Source: Lichtheimia corymbifera B2541 (lineage: Eukaryota > Mucoromycota > Mucoromycetes > Mucorales > Lichtheimiaceae). From it: a stretch of DNA of 64,000 nucleotides. The stretch lies in the NCBI GenBank assembly GCA_000697475.1, contig JNEU01000896.1, forward strand, positions 1 through 64,000. The letters run 5' to 3'. The notes beneath the pieces were generated by a model. The model did not search any database. It was given only the letters and a program-made list of their open reading frames with translations, and had not been told where the DNA came from. A program made the translations under genes and the position numbers. Within the stretch, counting starts at the first letter, position 1, and each line of letters starts with the position of its first letter. Of the stretch, positions 46,872 through 56,533 are shown one piece after another.

Positions 46872-47879
46872 TTAGGTGTTGATGACGGTACCACCGTTGG
46901 GGTGAACAACTTGGCCAGTCATGAAGGAGGACATATCCGAGCAAATAAAGACAAAGCAAGCTGCGATTTCGGCTGGTTGAGCAGGGCGCTTGAATGGAGG
47001 GAACGAGCCAAAGTTATGAATCTCTTCCTCTGTAAAGGTGTTGGGGATGAGTGGTGTCCAAACAGGACCAGGGGCAACGGCGTTAACACGGATGCGACGT
47101 GGGGCTAACTGTTGCGACAAGGCACGAGTGAAGGACACAATGGCACCCTTGGTGGAAGAGTAGTCCACAAGGTTATCCATACCACGATAAGCAGCAACCG
47201 AAGCAGTGTTAGCAATCACACCACCAGCCTTCATGTGCTTAAGTGCAAGCTTGGTAAGGAACATGGGACCAAATACTACAAGATACTTTTTTTGAGCCAA
47301 CAATGTCTCATCAAATGCTGACCACAACATACCATTTGTACGGAAAGTACGCTCGACAATGGAGGTATCAATGGTTTCAAATTCGAGATTCTTGGTCTGT
47401 TCAGCAGCGTTGTTGACGATATGAGTAATCTGACCAAACTTTTCCAAGTGCGAATCGATGATTTCTTGACAGTTCTTCTCATAACCAATGTCACGGGCGA
47501 TCAAATTGATTTTACATTTCGACTGCGCCTCAATGGTATCCTTGGTGTATTTGGCATCGGCATCTTCACGTTCATCACGATACACAATAGTGATACCAAG
47601 AGCACCTTCCAATGCAAAAAGTGTAGCGATGGCACGACCAATACCACTATCGGCACCAGTGATAATGATATACTTGCCATCAAGCTTGCCTGAACCCACA
47701 TAGGGGCGGAAGCATGGCTTGCCATCATTATCAAAACCTGGCAAATGTTGAGATACCGGTGGAGGCTTGAGCAAGGATGCAATGCCAGTCTTGGAGTAAC
47801 GAGCACGCTTGCGCATTTCATTGAACTCATAAACGTCTGAAGGGAGATCTTCATCGAATCCGAGAGTGTGCTTGGTCAT
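46872..47879 (-). CDS. Short-chain dehydrogenase/reductase of the YghA/YdaD-like group
   Basis: Two exons (47333-47879, 46872-47275) give 316 residues. The 57-nt intron lacks an in-frame stop, so the unspliced frame is also open; splicing gives FRTNVFGPMFLTK, the SDR helix-4/5 sequence, while the unspliced form has a 19-residue insert. NAD(P)-binding is shown by GADSGIGRAIA, NNAAEQ and the catalytic YSSTK (Tyr-x3-Lys) with the Ser of TASVAAYRG. An N-terminal ~50-residue extension before the Rossmann fold (PPVSQHLPG) is typical of the bacterial YghA/YdaD-type and plant/fungal relatives, often linked to glucose or aldehyde oxidation or stress. The real substrate cannot be read from sequence. 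Confidence 0.9.
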   Translation of the reverse strand: MTKHTLGFDEDLPSDVYEFNEMRKRARYSKTGIASLLKPPPVSQHLPGFDNDGKPCFRPYVGSGKLDGKYIIITGADSGIGRAIATLFALEGALGITIVYRDEREDADAKYTKDTIEAQSKCKINLIARDIGYEKNCQEIIDSHLEKFGQITHIVNNAAEQTKNLEFETIDTSIVERTFRTNGMLWSAFDETLLAQKKYLVVFGPMFLTKLALKHMKAGGVIANTASVAAYRGMDNLVDYSSTKGAIVSFTRALSQQLAPRRIRVNAVAPGPVWTPLIPNTFTEEEIHNFGSFPPFKRPAQPAEIAACFVFICSDMSSFMTGQVVHPNGGTVINT

Positions 47880-48636
47880 ATTGGCGTATTCGTTTTAAGC
47901 TGATGAGAAAAACAAGTGGTTGATAATTCAAGATGCAAACCAGCGAATCCTGCCCTTTATATACACTTTGATAAGTCGTTGTTGCTATGTGCCTGAACCA
48001 TACAAGATTTGTATCCCGGCTCGGCATAAAGGTCATCCCCCGATATTTCTAATTCTTTCATTTCAAACTTCACTTACATTAAAAAGGCTGATAGGGACTA
48101 CAGGGCTTAATCATATCCACTTCTTAAAGCAACTGAAGCGCTCGCTACTGCTCAGCTGGATACTTGAGTCCATTGTGCATTATTTGTTTTGCTGCTGTTG
48201 CTGCTTTCTTGCTGGATTCTTGGTGGCCCACACGCGGCTGAAACAAAAAGTCGACAACGTGAAGGCGGCTCATGTTGCTCACAATGACATGAAACTATCA
48301 TGGGGATGGGTTGACACTCTTACTGCTGCCGCTGCTGCAACTTTCTTAAGCCATCCCACTCCCTAGTGTGATTTTCAACTAGCATGTGATTACTGTTCAT
48401 GTATTCAATTCCCGGGCTTTGTTAACGGCATTTAAGACAAAGGGGTAGGTAGAGTGGTAGTGTATAAAGAAGATCTTAAGTCGAAAGGGTATCGATAACG
48501 TTGGATTGCAAATACAACCTGTCATAATCCGGGCAACAAGAGCTGTGGGCGTATACAAAAAAAGCGACCTCTTTAATGTCAACAACAAGCAAACAAGTTA
48601 CAATAAGAAAAAAAAGGGGGTGGTGGGGTTACACTA
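47880..48636. other. Intergenic region
   Basis: Promoter of the SDR gene and 3' region of CHO1. A plus frame at 47920-48366 has a Cys/Leu-rich centre without recognisable domains and is probably chance. Confidence 0.4.
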
Positions 48637-49454
48637 TTATGGCTTTGGGATGCGTAATGTCTTGCTGACCATGAGGGTGCCACTGAGAGCATACATGAAA
48701 ACCAAAGGATGTAGATCCCAAGTAGGAGCAAGTTGAATCAATTGACCAGGTAATGCATCGAGGAAACGGCCTTGTGAGACAAAATAGGCGAGAATAGCAA
48801 CTAATGTGAGCGAAGTGGGAATAGGAGTGCCTTCAAAATGTGATATTTTGCCCGTTGTATCCTTGGGTTGCGATGCCACAGTCGCATTGAAACGTGCTAA
48901 TCGTGCAATTCCGCAGCATACAAAGTATGTCAAGACCACTGTATCGAGGTATGTACGCATGCCGACTAGTAACAATAGATGCTGATGATGAGCATAAGAC
49001 GAAGAATATGGATGGATATGATCTTTTTACCTGCAAATGCAAGTGCCGCCGGAGCCACACCGAATGAGATCTAATATGGATCATCACCATCATCAGGTCA
49101 ATCCCGTTGTTCCGTTCCCATCATCCCATCACACGATCTTACCAAGTCTGCCAAACTATCCAGCTCTTGTCCAAGGATGGATGAGTTTTTACGCCAACGG
49201 GCCACTCGACCATCAAAGAAATCGAAAAACAATCCAAATGGCATGAATCCCAGTGCAGAATACAAGTCGTGAATATCACTCGTCAAAAGATATCTCATGG
49301 ACGCGAACACCGACATGACTCCACACACGCCATTCATAAGTGTAATGACATCGGCAATGTAAAAGTTGCGGACCAAAGAAAAGTGGCCTTGCTGCTGATC
49401 ATTGTATTTCTTAGGTTGCGTGTCCATTGAAGGCTGATCGTCTTTGGTGCTCAT
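48637..49454 (-). CDS. CHO1: Phosphatidylserine synthase (CDP-diacylglycerol type)
   Basis: Three exons (49143-49454, 49031-49070, 48637-48965) give 226 residues. It makes phosphatidylserine from CDP-diacylglycerol and serine at the ER membrane. The CDP-alcohol phosphotransferase signature is present as [10 protein letters not shown] then GQELDSLAD, containing the required Asp residues and the D-G-x2-A-R core. Several membrane segments follow ([13 protein letters not shown] and later ones). The N-terminus is short and polar, with a start at 49454. It is a little shorter than yeast Cho1 (276) but complete over the catalytic region. Fungal PS synthase of this type is absent from animals. Confidence 0.93.
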
Positions 49455-50337
49455 ATTTACAAGGAAGAGATAGAGAGAGAAGGGAAAAGAAGAAGAGGAA
49501 GGAAAAAAAAAAAGTGCTGGGCAAACGCCGTGAAAATGCTACAACAACGGTTTCCGCTTTGACACAGCAGCAGCAGCAGCAAGAGTTCTCTTGGCGTGAC
49601 AAGCAAGTCGTATACTTCACATGTCCTTTTTGGTTGATCAACTGCCAAGACTGATGACGAAAGGGTATCATCTCATGTGTGTACTCTCATCAATCGTAGT
49701 AATATAGCACTAGCACCCCCACCCGAGTCATCACCATGATCCCTTTTTATGTCATTTTTATTCATGCAGCAGCAAATTCCCAATCCTATACCCAGGAATC
49801 TGTGATACCTAACAATACACCCAAAGACATGCCGTTATTGTTTGGAGTGATTGTAGTGATCACTTTTGGCTCTTGCGTCTTCTAATCACGTGTAAGGCCT
49901 ACAAGGAATCAAAGCGGTTTATATTCCTGGTGATTACTCAATCACCAAAATATGTATCCTCAAAAGACAAGTGCAGCATAGCATCGGCCGAGGTTATCCA
50001 CTATAGTACTACACTACTGCTATTACTGCCATCACAGCAGTTTAGTGTTCTACAATGTGAAATAGGAGAGCCCCTTCACGAACAGTACACAATGCCAACC
50101 ATTACATTAGATATGAGAGAACAAAGAAAAAAAAACAAGTTTATTGCCTAGCTATGGAAACGGTGTTGTGTAACAGCATGCCATCGTAACCAGGATGCAG
50201 TCAAAGAGCACGTTGGCGGTCTCGACAAAGAAGATCATGGTGTAACATAAGCGGCCTTTTTTTAGCAGCAACAACCCAGATTAAATGACCAAACATGGAG
50301 AAATAGAGCACCAGCTTTTTTCTTCGTCCCTCATTCA
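49455..50337. promoter_or_regulatory. Divergent promoter region between CHO1 and a secreted-protein gene
   Basis: Contains purine-rich leader near CHO1 and a CAG-repeat stretch at about 49566-49580. No gene or specific binding site recognised. Confidence 0.4.
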
Positions 50338-51272
50338 ATGCTCGTCAAATCACTCTTTACTGTCGTTGCTGCTGCACTTGCATCTACGAGCTTTGCTTGT
50401 GAACCTGAATGTCGTCGTGGTCTTGCCGCTGACTTTGCAAAGCACTATGGACCTGTGGTAGAACTGGCTGTGAACAATCTGCAAGACTCCTTCGCATCCG
50501 ATGTGACGAATGCTACTCTACCAAGCTCAGTATCATCAATGGTGCCCGAGAATATACTCCATCGTGAATTGACAACCCAGCTATCCAATGCACTCGACGT
50601 CTTTGTGGAAGAAGCAACTGGCAAGGATTTGACTAGTGGTATCTTTTCGGTCATGTTTGCTGAGGAGAAGCCTTTCAAGGGAGACTGCAATCACCCTGCT
50701 CGCCTGGATCGCAAGATGCCTCCTGCAGGTGAAAGTTGGACTCGTGAAGAATGTAAGTTTCATAGTGTGTATGGAGGATAATGATGATGACATGTACTAA
50801 ACATTAACGTAATCTTAGGCGAAAAGATGGATTATATTTGTGGTAACCCACCTTCAATCTGTCACTTTTTACCTGACGTAAGTAACAACATTCATCATCA
50901 TCGTAGTAGTAGTAATGGATGATCTCTAACATATGCATATCCATTCCTTCATAGATCAAGCAACGTATTCTTGGTCGCATCCGCTCTCAACTTGCAAACC
51001 ATGCTACCTTTGATGATGGATCCTTGGTTAAGGATGTTGTCCAAAGCATCAAGGAATCAACTACCAATGTCATGAACGATTATGGTGCTGGATCCATGAT
51101 GGACGATCCTGAAATGAAGTTATATCTTGATACCGTCACTAGCAATGCGATCCGTTCCCTTGATACCTGGTCTACAGAGGACCTCAAGTCACTTTGCACT
51201 CGTCCTGAGGATGATCAAGTTTGCAATGGTTGGGATGATTCTATCATTACCGAGATCTTAAAGTGGCCCTAA
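50338..51272 (+). CDS. Secreted cysteine-containing protein, family unknown
   Basis: Three exons (50338-50752, 50819-50877, 50955-51272) give 263 residues. Residues 1-20 form a signal peptide (hydrophobic core VVAAALASTSFA) with likely cleavage before CEPECRRG. There is no further membrane segment and no ER-retention signal. Cysteines occur as C-x3-C at the mature N-terminus, C-x11..C patterns in the middle (CEKMDYICGNPPSICHF), and two near the C-terminus, suggesting disulfides. N-glycosylation sequons are possible (NATLP). The rest is helical. I know no enzyme motif in it, so it is either a lineage-specific extracellular protein or a wall component. Confidence 0.75.
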
Positions 51273-52459
51273 ACATGTCATTCACACCCCATTATTCACA
51301 TTTCCCCTCCCTTCGTCAACACAACACTCACACAATTACGCATCCAAATCCCGTTTAGTTTTTCATTCCTCCTCATAAGCCGGTCTTACTTAGATGTGTA
51401 GAATACAGCATTACTAAATCAAGCACTGCTTCTCATTCTTTGATGAAAGATGGATGTTGTGGATATGGAAATAAAGGCGACGGTAATGTAAAGAGAGGGT
51501 GGATACAATGGCATACCAAAAAGGGTTATATATGGAGAGAGAGAGAGAGAGAGTAGCTGCATGAAAAATAGGGTAGCTGGTGATAGCATCATACTACAGC
51601 ACATACCTACTACTGTATATTGCCGAATGATTGCTGTATCAAAGAGTGTACATTTGCCACGCTGTCAGAATCATTGAAAGATACCTACACTTTTTTTTCC
51701 CATGGACTGGCATACGCCATGATTTTTAAATCAAGAATGGGGATAGAAAGAAAAGCACCCTAGTATATGTGAAAAGGAGCCTGGGAAAAGGGGTGGGAAG
51801 TTTGCACCAAAGAAATGGCTTTGTAGCATAATGGATTACAAACATGCATGGACCAAAATGTGGGGGGAGATGGTTCATGGTTTGAGTCGAATGTTCGGTC
51901 AAGACACTTGAACTGCTGTTACTTTTTACCAACGACCCGTAAAAGGCTTTCTTTGACAAAGATGTCAAGTTTGTGTGTCTATGCCGTATCACATCGCGTA
52001 TTCAGGAACATCCTGTTGTGATCTTTATTTCTTTTTCCGAATGACTGGACATACACAATTGTTTTGGGAATCGGTCAGCATTACAAACGTAAAGAGTCGT
52101 GTGATGTTGGTGTATGGATTTGATCGGCTACCCCGGTTCCTCCCCGCCGCCCATGATACGCATTACAATAAGGGGCATGTCTCATTTCCTTTTACACTAG
52201 ATTCTCACTCTTTAAAACGCATTGGTATATATCAAAAGAATGAATGCACAGATGGACAAATACTGCAGGTGTACTATATTGCAAATGATCGTGGAAAAAA
52301 AAGTAGCATACACAAACGGGACGGGGGGTAATGGATAAATATGGGGGGGATACAAGATAAAGAGAGAAAAAAAAAGTGGGGGGAATGAGACTATTTACAA
52401 ACAAGCGTGAGCAAAAGTGCCGGTGTCCCGTCCAATCAAAAGAAGGCCAATGTTGTGAA
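51273..52459. other. Intergenic region
   Basis: 1.19 kb between convergent genes. A (GA)n microsatellite lies at 51535-51553 and a G-rich low-complexity stretch near 52320-52385. No coding region or RNA recognised. Confidence 0.4.
51535..51553. repeat. (GA)n microsatellite
   Basis: About nine uninterrupted GA units in the 3' flank of the secreted-protein gene. Confidence 0.9.
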
Positions 52460-54196
52460 TCATTTTGAAACCGACCAATTAGTGATCATTACAGAGCATC
52501 GTCGAGGATCCGAGTGTAAAGTCAGTGCCTTGCCAGAATGATAAACGACGTGAGTATCTTGCCGCACCAATAACAGCGGTAATTCCAGATGCTGCACACC
52601 ATCTTCAGCGCGTGTCATCATGGCTAAATGCTGTTGACGTGGTACTTGATCTTTGTAGTGGTATTGAAGCAAATCTTGGGTTGTGGGGAGATCAATGGTA
52701 ATATGGGTACTTTGACGTGCGGATCCTGGTTGCTCCGCTTGTGAATTAACCAATTTTGCTGGCAATGGCCCATGTGGACCTAACCAACAATCAAGAAGAG
52801 ATGCTTGATGATGAACAAGATGTTGACCAAACAAATCAAGGGTATGTGAAGTGGGGTTGTATTGTGCTGAGGAGACGACTGGGAAAGGTGAGATGCTGCT
52901 GAGCGACGTTGAAAGCGGGTCATAGAAACTGTATTCAAACTTGTGGATGCCGACAATCGTCCAAAACAACGAGTCATCCACTTCTTCGTATGCAAGTTCC
53001 ACTTTGTTATCGGGTTGTACGATGCGACTAGGCAAGAATTCGATCCATGATAATGGTGATGATGACGACGATGTTGTTGGTGATGTTGAAACCGTTTCAG
53101 ATTCCTGAGCGCTATTGGCACAAAGGTACAAAGGTTGTTGTTGGCCTACTGATGATGCCAGCTGCAGAGCCACTTTTTGCATTTGGCTGACAGGACCAAA
53201 AGCTTGGGTAATGCGACCCTTGTCGACTTTGCGTAGAATAACAGGAGGTGATTGAATGCCAGTGCTGGTGTCTCTCAATATAATCTCGGCTCCATAAGTC
53301 ACTGGCATGGGGCATGGTGCATAAGGTGGTCTCACAAGGATGATATCGAAAGCTGACCATGTTGCATTCTTTGCACATAAACGTTTACCATCGGATGTTA
53401 GATATTTGGTGCGTACTGTTTGTGAATTGATCCGATTAAACAGCGACACAGGTGCGTTGGCTAAAATGCATGTGGATACATTGCGTGCTTTGGCTGTCTT
53501 TTTGGATGGCTTGGAGATGATGGAAATAGGATTCGAGACAAATGTTGCATAAGGTTGTGGTTGATGATGGTGAGAACTCGAAAGCGATACTCGAAGGCTG
53601 AATTGTTTGGCTTTGGCTGTTCCAGTGACATGCAAATACTTGAAGCTACCACTTAAATGCTCATCCAATAGTGTCCTTTGTTCCAAAGGTCGTTCACCAT
53701 TTTCAGATATAATGGCCATGGAAATATGTGATTCAGGAAGACGTGGGTGTGCTACACTAACCACAGGCGGTGGACACAGGAACCGCTTCTCGGATCCATA
53801 AGACTTTTGTGCAACCGCTGCATGTAAACACGTAAGGGTGGTCATCGGCTGCCCATAAGGTATTGGTGGTGGTCCCCGTTGTCCTGGTTGCACGCTAGTT
53901 GTTTTCCGCATTTTTGGTGCTCTTTCAATATCGTTTGCTGTCAACTCGTTGTTGTCATTGTTTTTGTTGTTGTCTTCGTCATTGGTGGTGGTGTTGTTGT
54001 TGACAGGCCATCGTCGTTTGGGTGATGCAATAAGCGTGGTTGTGGTCGTGGTTGTATTGGTGGTCTTTTTTGCATTATTATCATGGTCACCATTAGTAAC
54101 AAGCAGTGACTGAATGGACATTGTGTCTTTGATCAGCTGTAGCTTTTTGCTGGAGCCATATATTTGTTCAGATAGGATGGGTGAAGTTTGATTCAT
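52460..54196 (-). CDS. CSL (CBF1/RBP-J/Suppressor of Hairless/Lag-1) family transcription factor
   Basis: A single exon of 578 residues from the ATG at 54196. The N-terminal ~130 residues are Thr/Asn-rich and disordered. The Rel-homology N-terminal domain contains the diagnostic KSYGSEKRFLCPPP and later QTVRTKYL. The beta-trefoil domain contains the conserved CAKNATWSAFDI and VILRKV segments. A Ser-rich insertion separates trefoil blocks, and an IPT/RHR-C-like region ends the chain (DLFGQ, DCWLGPHGPLPA). In animals CSL binds GTGGGAA and is the nuclear effector of Notch; fungi have CSL without Notch, linked in fission yeast to adhesion and cell-cycle control. Starts further upstream would add a hydrophobic Leu/Phe segment, so MNQTSP was chosen. 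Its ATG is only 106 bp after the stop of the upstream EFA6-like gene. Confidence 0.9.
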   Translation of the reverse strand: MNQTSPILSEQIYGSSKKLQLIKDTMSIQSLLVTNGDHDNNAKKTTNTTTTTTTLIASPKRRWPVNNNTTTNDEDNNKNNDNNELTANDIERAPKMRKTTSVQPGQRGPPPIPYGQPMTTLTCLHAAVAQKSYGSEKRFLCPPPVVSVAHPRLPESHISMAIISENGERPLEQRTLLDEHLSGSFKYLHVTGTAKAKQFSLRVSLSSSHHHQPQPYATFVSNPISIISKPSKKTAKARNVSTCILANAPVSLFNRINSQTVRTKYLTSDGKRLCAKNATWSAFDIILVRPPYAPCPMPVTYGAEIILRDTSTGIQSPPVILRKVDKGRITQAFGPVSQMQKVALQLASSVGQQQPLYLCANSAQESETVSTSPTTSSSSSPLSWIEFLPSRIVQPDNKVELAYEEVDDSLFWTIVGIHKFEYSFYDPLSTSLSSISPFPVVSSAQYNPTSHTLDLFGQHLVHHQASLLDCWLGPHGPLPAKLVNSQAEQPGSARQSTHITIDLPTTQDLLQYHYKDQVPRQQHLAMMTRAEDGVQHLELPLLLVRQDTHVVYHSGKALTLHSDPRRCSVMITNWSVSK

Positions 54197-54302
54197 TTGT
54201 GTGAGAGAGAACAAAGGGAAAAGAAAGTGCAAAAGAAAAAGGCAACACAAGCGAATTGGGGGAAGATGGGTTTTATATGCAGAATTGGTTATGATCATCT
54301 AA

Positions 54303-56533
54303 TCACGTGCGTAGCCGTGGATCTCGTTTCCCAGCGTTTGACAGTTGAATGATTTCATTGGTTGTCTGTGATGATGTGGTTGATGCGCATTTCCCGTTGG
54401 TCGATAAGCTGTATTGGCTCGATGTGTTCTCCAAGCTATGCTCGTAGGCAGTGTACTTTTTGATTTCATGAGCGAGATAATCCTTTTTGATGAGCCAATT
54501 GTTGTGAATGAGATCATCTTCTGGTAACTATATGATGATGATGCGGAGAAAGTTGTGATAGGGGGGTCAGCAGGGTGAGTCATTATATAACCATCATCAT
54601 CACCATGGATTTGTTTCAGAACAAAGAATCAAAAACTTACCGATGAATGGATATCAAGGTGTTGATCATATACTGAGCATAGCCATACAAGATGATCCTT
54701 TATAGCCGCATGCTGACGAAGCGTATCATATAAACTGGCGCCTGCTGGTGGTGGAGGTGGGCTGAAGGCAACATGTAAATCACACGAGAATTCCGAGTTT
54801 GGAGGTATTTTACTCTCACGAGCAGCCCAGTGGTTGCAATGATGAATCCAATCCAAAGCATTTTCTTCAGTCCCACAATCAAAATGATAGGATGGATGAT
54901 GCTGATTGGCGAGCGTGAGAGAGAATACCGGTCCATCAACCAACGATGCTAGTGCATGGCCCAAGTAAAAGCGACTGTGGAGATAAGGATTGGATGACAG
55001 ATTTCCTTTCTCGTGAAGATAATCTCCAGTTTCCGAAAGATGGTGATTGTTGAGCACGCGCCTCGATTGTTGAGGATGCACAGAGTGGATATATATGACC
55101 AGTGACCCGCGGTCAAGTATCACCCAGCAGGGCTTCCATCCTTCATCATCGTCATTCTTCTTGCATGCAAGTGGTCCTTGTTTTGTTGGTCCATTTTTCT
55201 CACGGTGCATATCCTTCCTTCGTATACTGGTCCAGCTCGATGATAATCTCTTTTGTAAACCAGATCCCTATTAACCCACACACCAAGTCAGCAGAGAGAA
55301 AAACAGGTCATCTCCCCCATTTTCCCATCACCTTGAAATCGTATGGTCCTAATGAACGCACTAATATAACGGGTTGCATGAATATACTTGTCGCTCTCTC
55401 CCTGATTTCCATGACCGCGCCACCATCCCCCCTTTTTTTCCTTACTCTCCAATGTATTTTTTTCATCCATGCACTTGCCTCTTCTGGCGGATATGGTATT
55501 GCCCAAAGCGTTTGGGTCATCTGGGCCTGCAAAGATAATGGGGCTGTGTTTCACCGACAAGTATAGTTCCTGTAATATGAATCCGTTAGTTTGACTTATA
55601 CTCCATATCTTCCCCGATTCATGCATCAAATACCTCGAGTCGACTTTTCATACGGGCATGCCAAGATTCAATACTGCCACAAGCCAAAATGGATATCTGA
55701 GCACCTGATTCTATAGGTTTCACTTGTGCCATCGTTTCTCGACAATAGCTGCTGAGTGGTGCTACCATGTCTGGTATTGAGAGCTGCGCCAAGGAGCATG
55801 TAACGATGTAAACAATGTCTACAATGTTGTACAACAACGGGCATTACTATGGTAGGAACACATATTGTCTGTGCACATCATCCCCCTCCCTCCTCTCACC
55901 TGCATTGCCATATAATTCGTGAAGGTTAGATGCCCAATATCGATTACTGAATGCGTATATGATCCGATCTAATTCACTGGGTCTGGCTGCAAGATGGAGT
56001 TTGCTGCACATTTGCCTGTAGTCATAGTGTAATGCTTTAGGCACTTTTTCAATCACTTTTTTCATGTGAATGCTCACCTGAAAGCAGTATCCAGTCGTTG
56101 ATCAGTAAACTCAAACTTTTCAAAATAGCAGCGCAATACCATTCGATGAAAAGGATTCCTAGATAGAAGCATGAGATGATGATGGGGGTGGTCGCATGAC
56201 GACAAATACTTACGCTTTAGCCAGGAACGCCACTACGCCCATGGGTGGATGAAAATCATGACGCCAAAGAGCATCAGCTGTTTGTTTTGCTTCGTGTTCC
56301 TTGCTCTTGAAGAAAGTCTTGAAAGCTTGTAAGCTGGCATTGGAGAATGAAGGCGGTCCTCGCTTCTTGCATTGGCGCCATTCCTTCAAAGCATTGATCA
56401 CAGGTACGTTATCCACTACGCCATTCGAAGCTTGCTTGGCTGGTTCGTCATCGTTCGAGCTGACACTCCATTCGTCGGCAGTTTCAAAGTCATCGCTATC
56501 GTAATGGGCTGCTTCCTCGGGATGAGCTTTCAT
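54303..56533 (-). CDS. EFA6/Yel1-like Sec7-PH protein (ARF exchange factor family), divergent Sec7
   Basis: Eight exons fit in phase: 56214-56533, 56078-56158, 55900-56015, 55634-55818, 55555-55569, 55479-55526, 54641-55267, 54303-54527, giving 538 residues. Order: an acidic N-terminus, a Sec7 domain (about 75-265) recognised by EKFEFTDQRLDTAFR and RIIYAFSNRYWASN, a PH domain (about 290-430) with GWKPCWVILDRGSLVIY and ALDWIHHCNHWAARE, then a coiled-coil tail with DYLAHEIKKYTAYEHSL as in EFA6/PSD proteins. EFA6 and yeast Yel1 activate Arf6/Arf3 at the plasma membrane and act in polarity. The usual NTDLH motif 2 of Sec7 is not present (SIPDM at that place). A 15-nt exon, a 28-nt intron and a GC-AG intron are needed to keep the frame. 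Confidence 0.8.
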
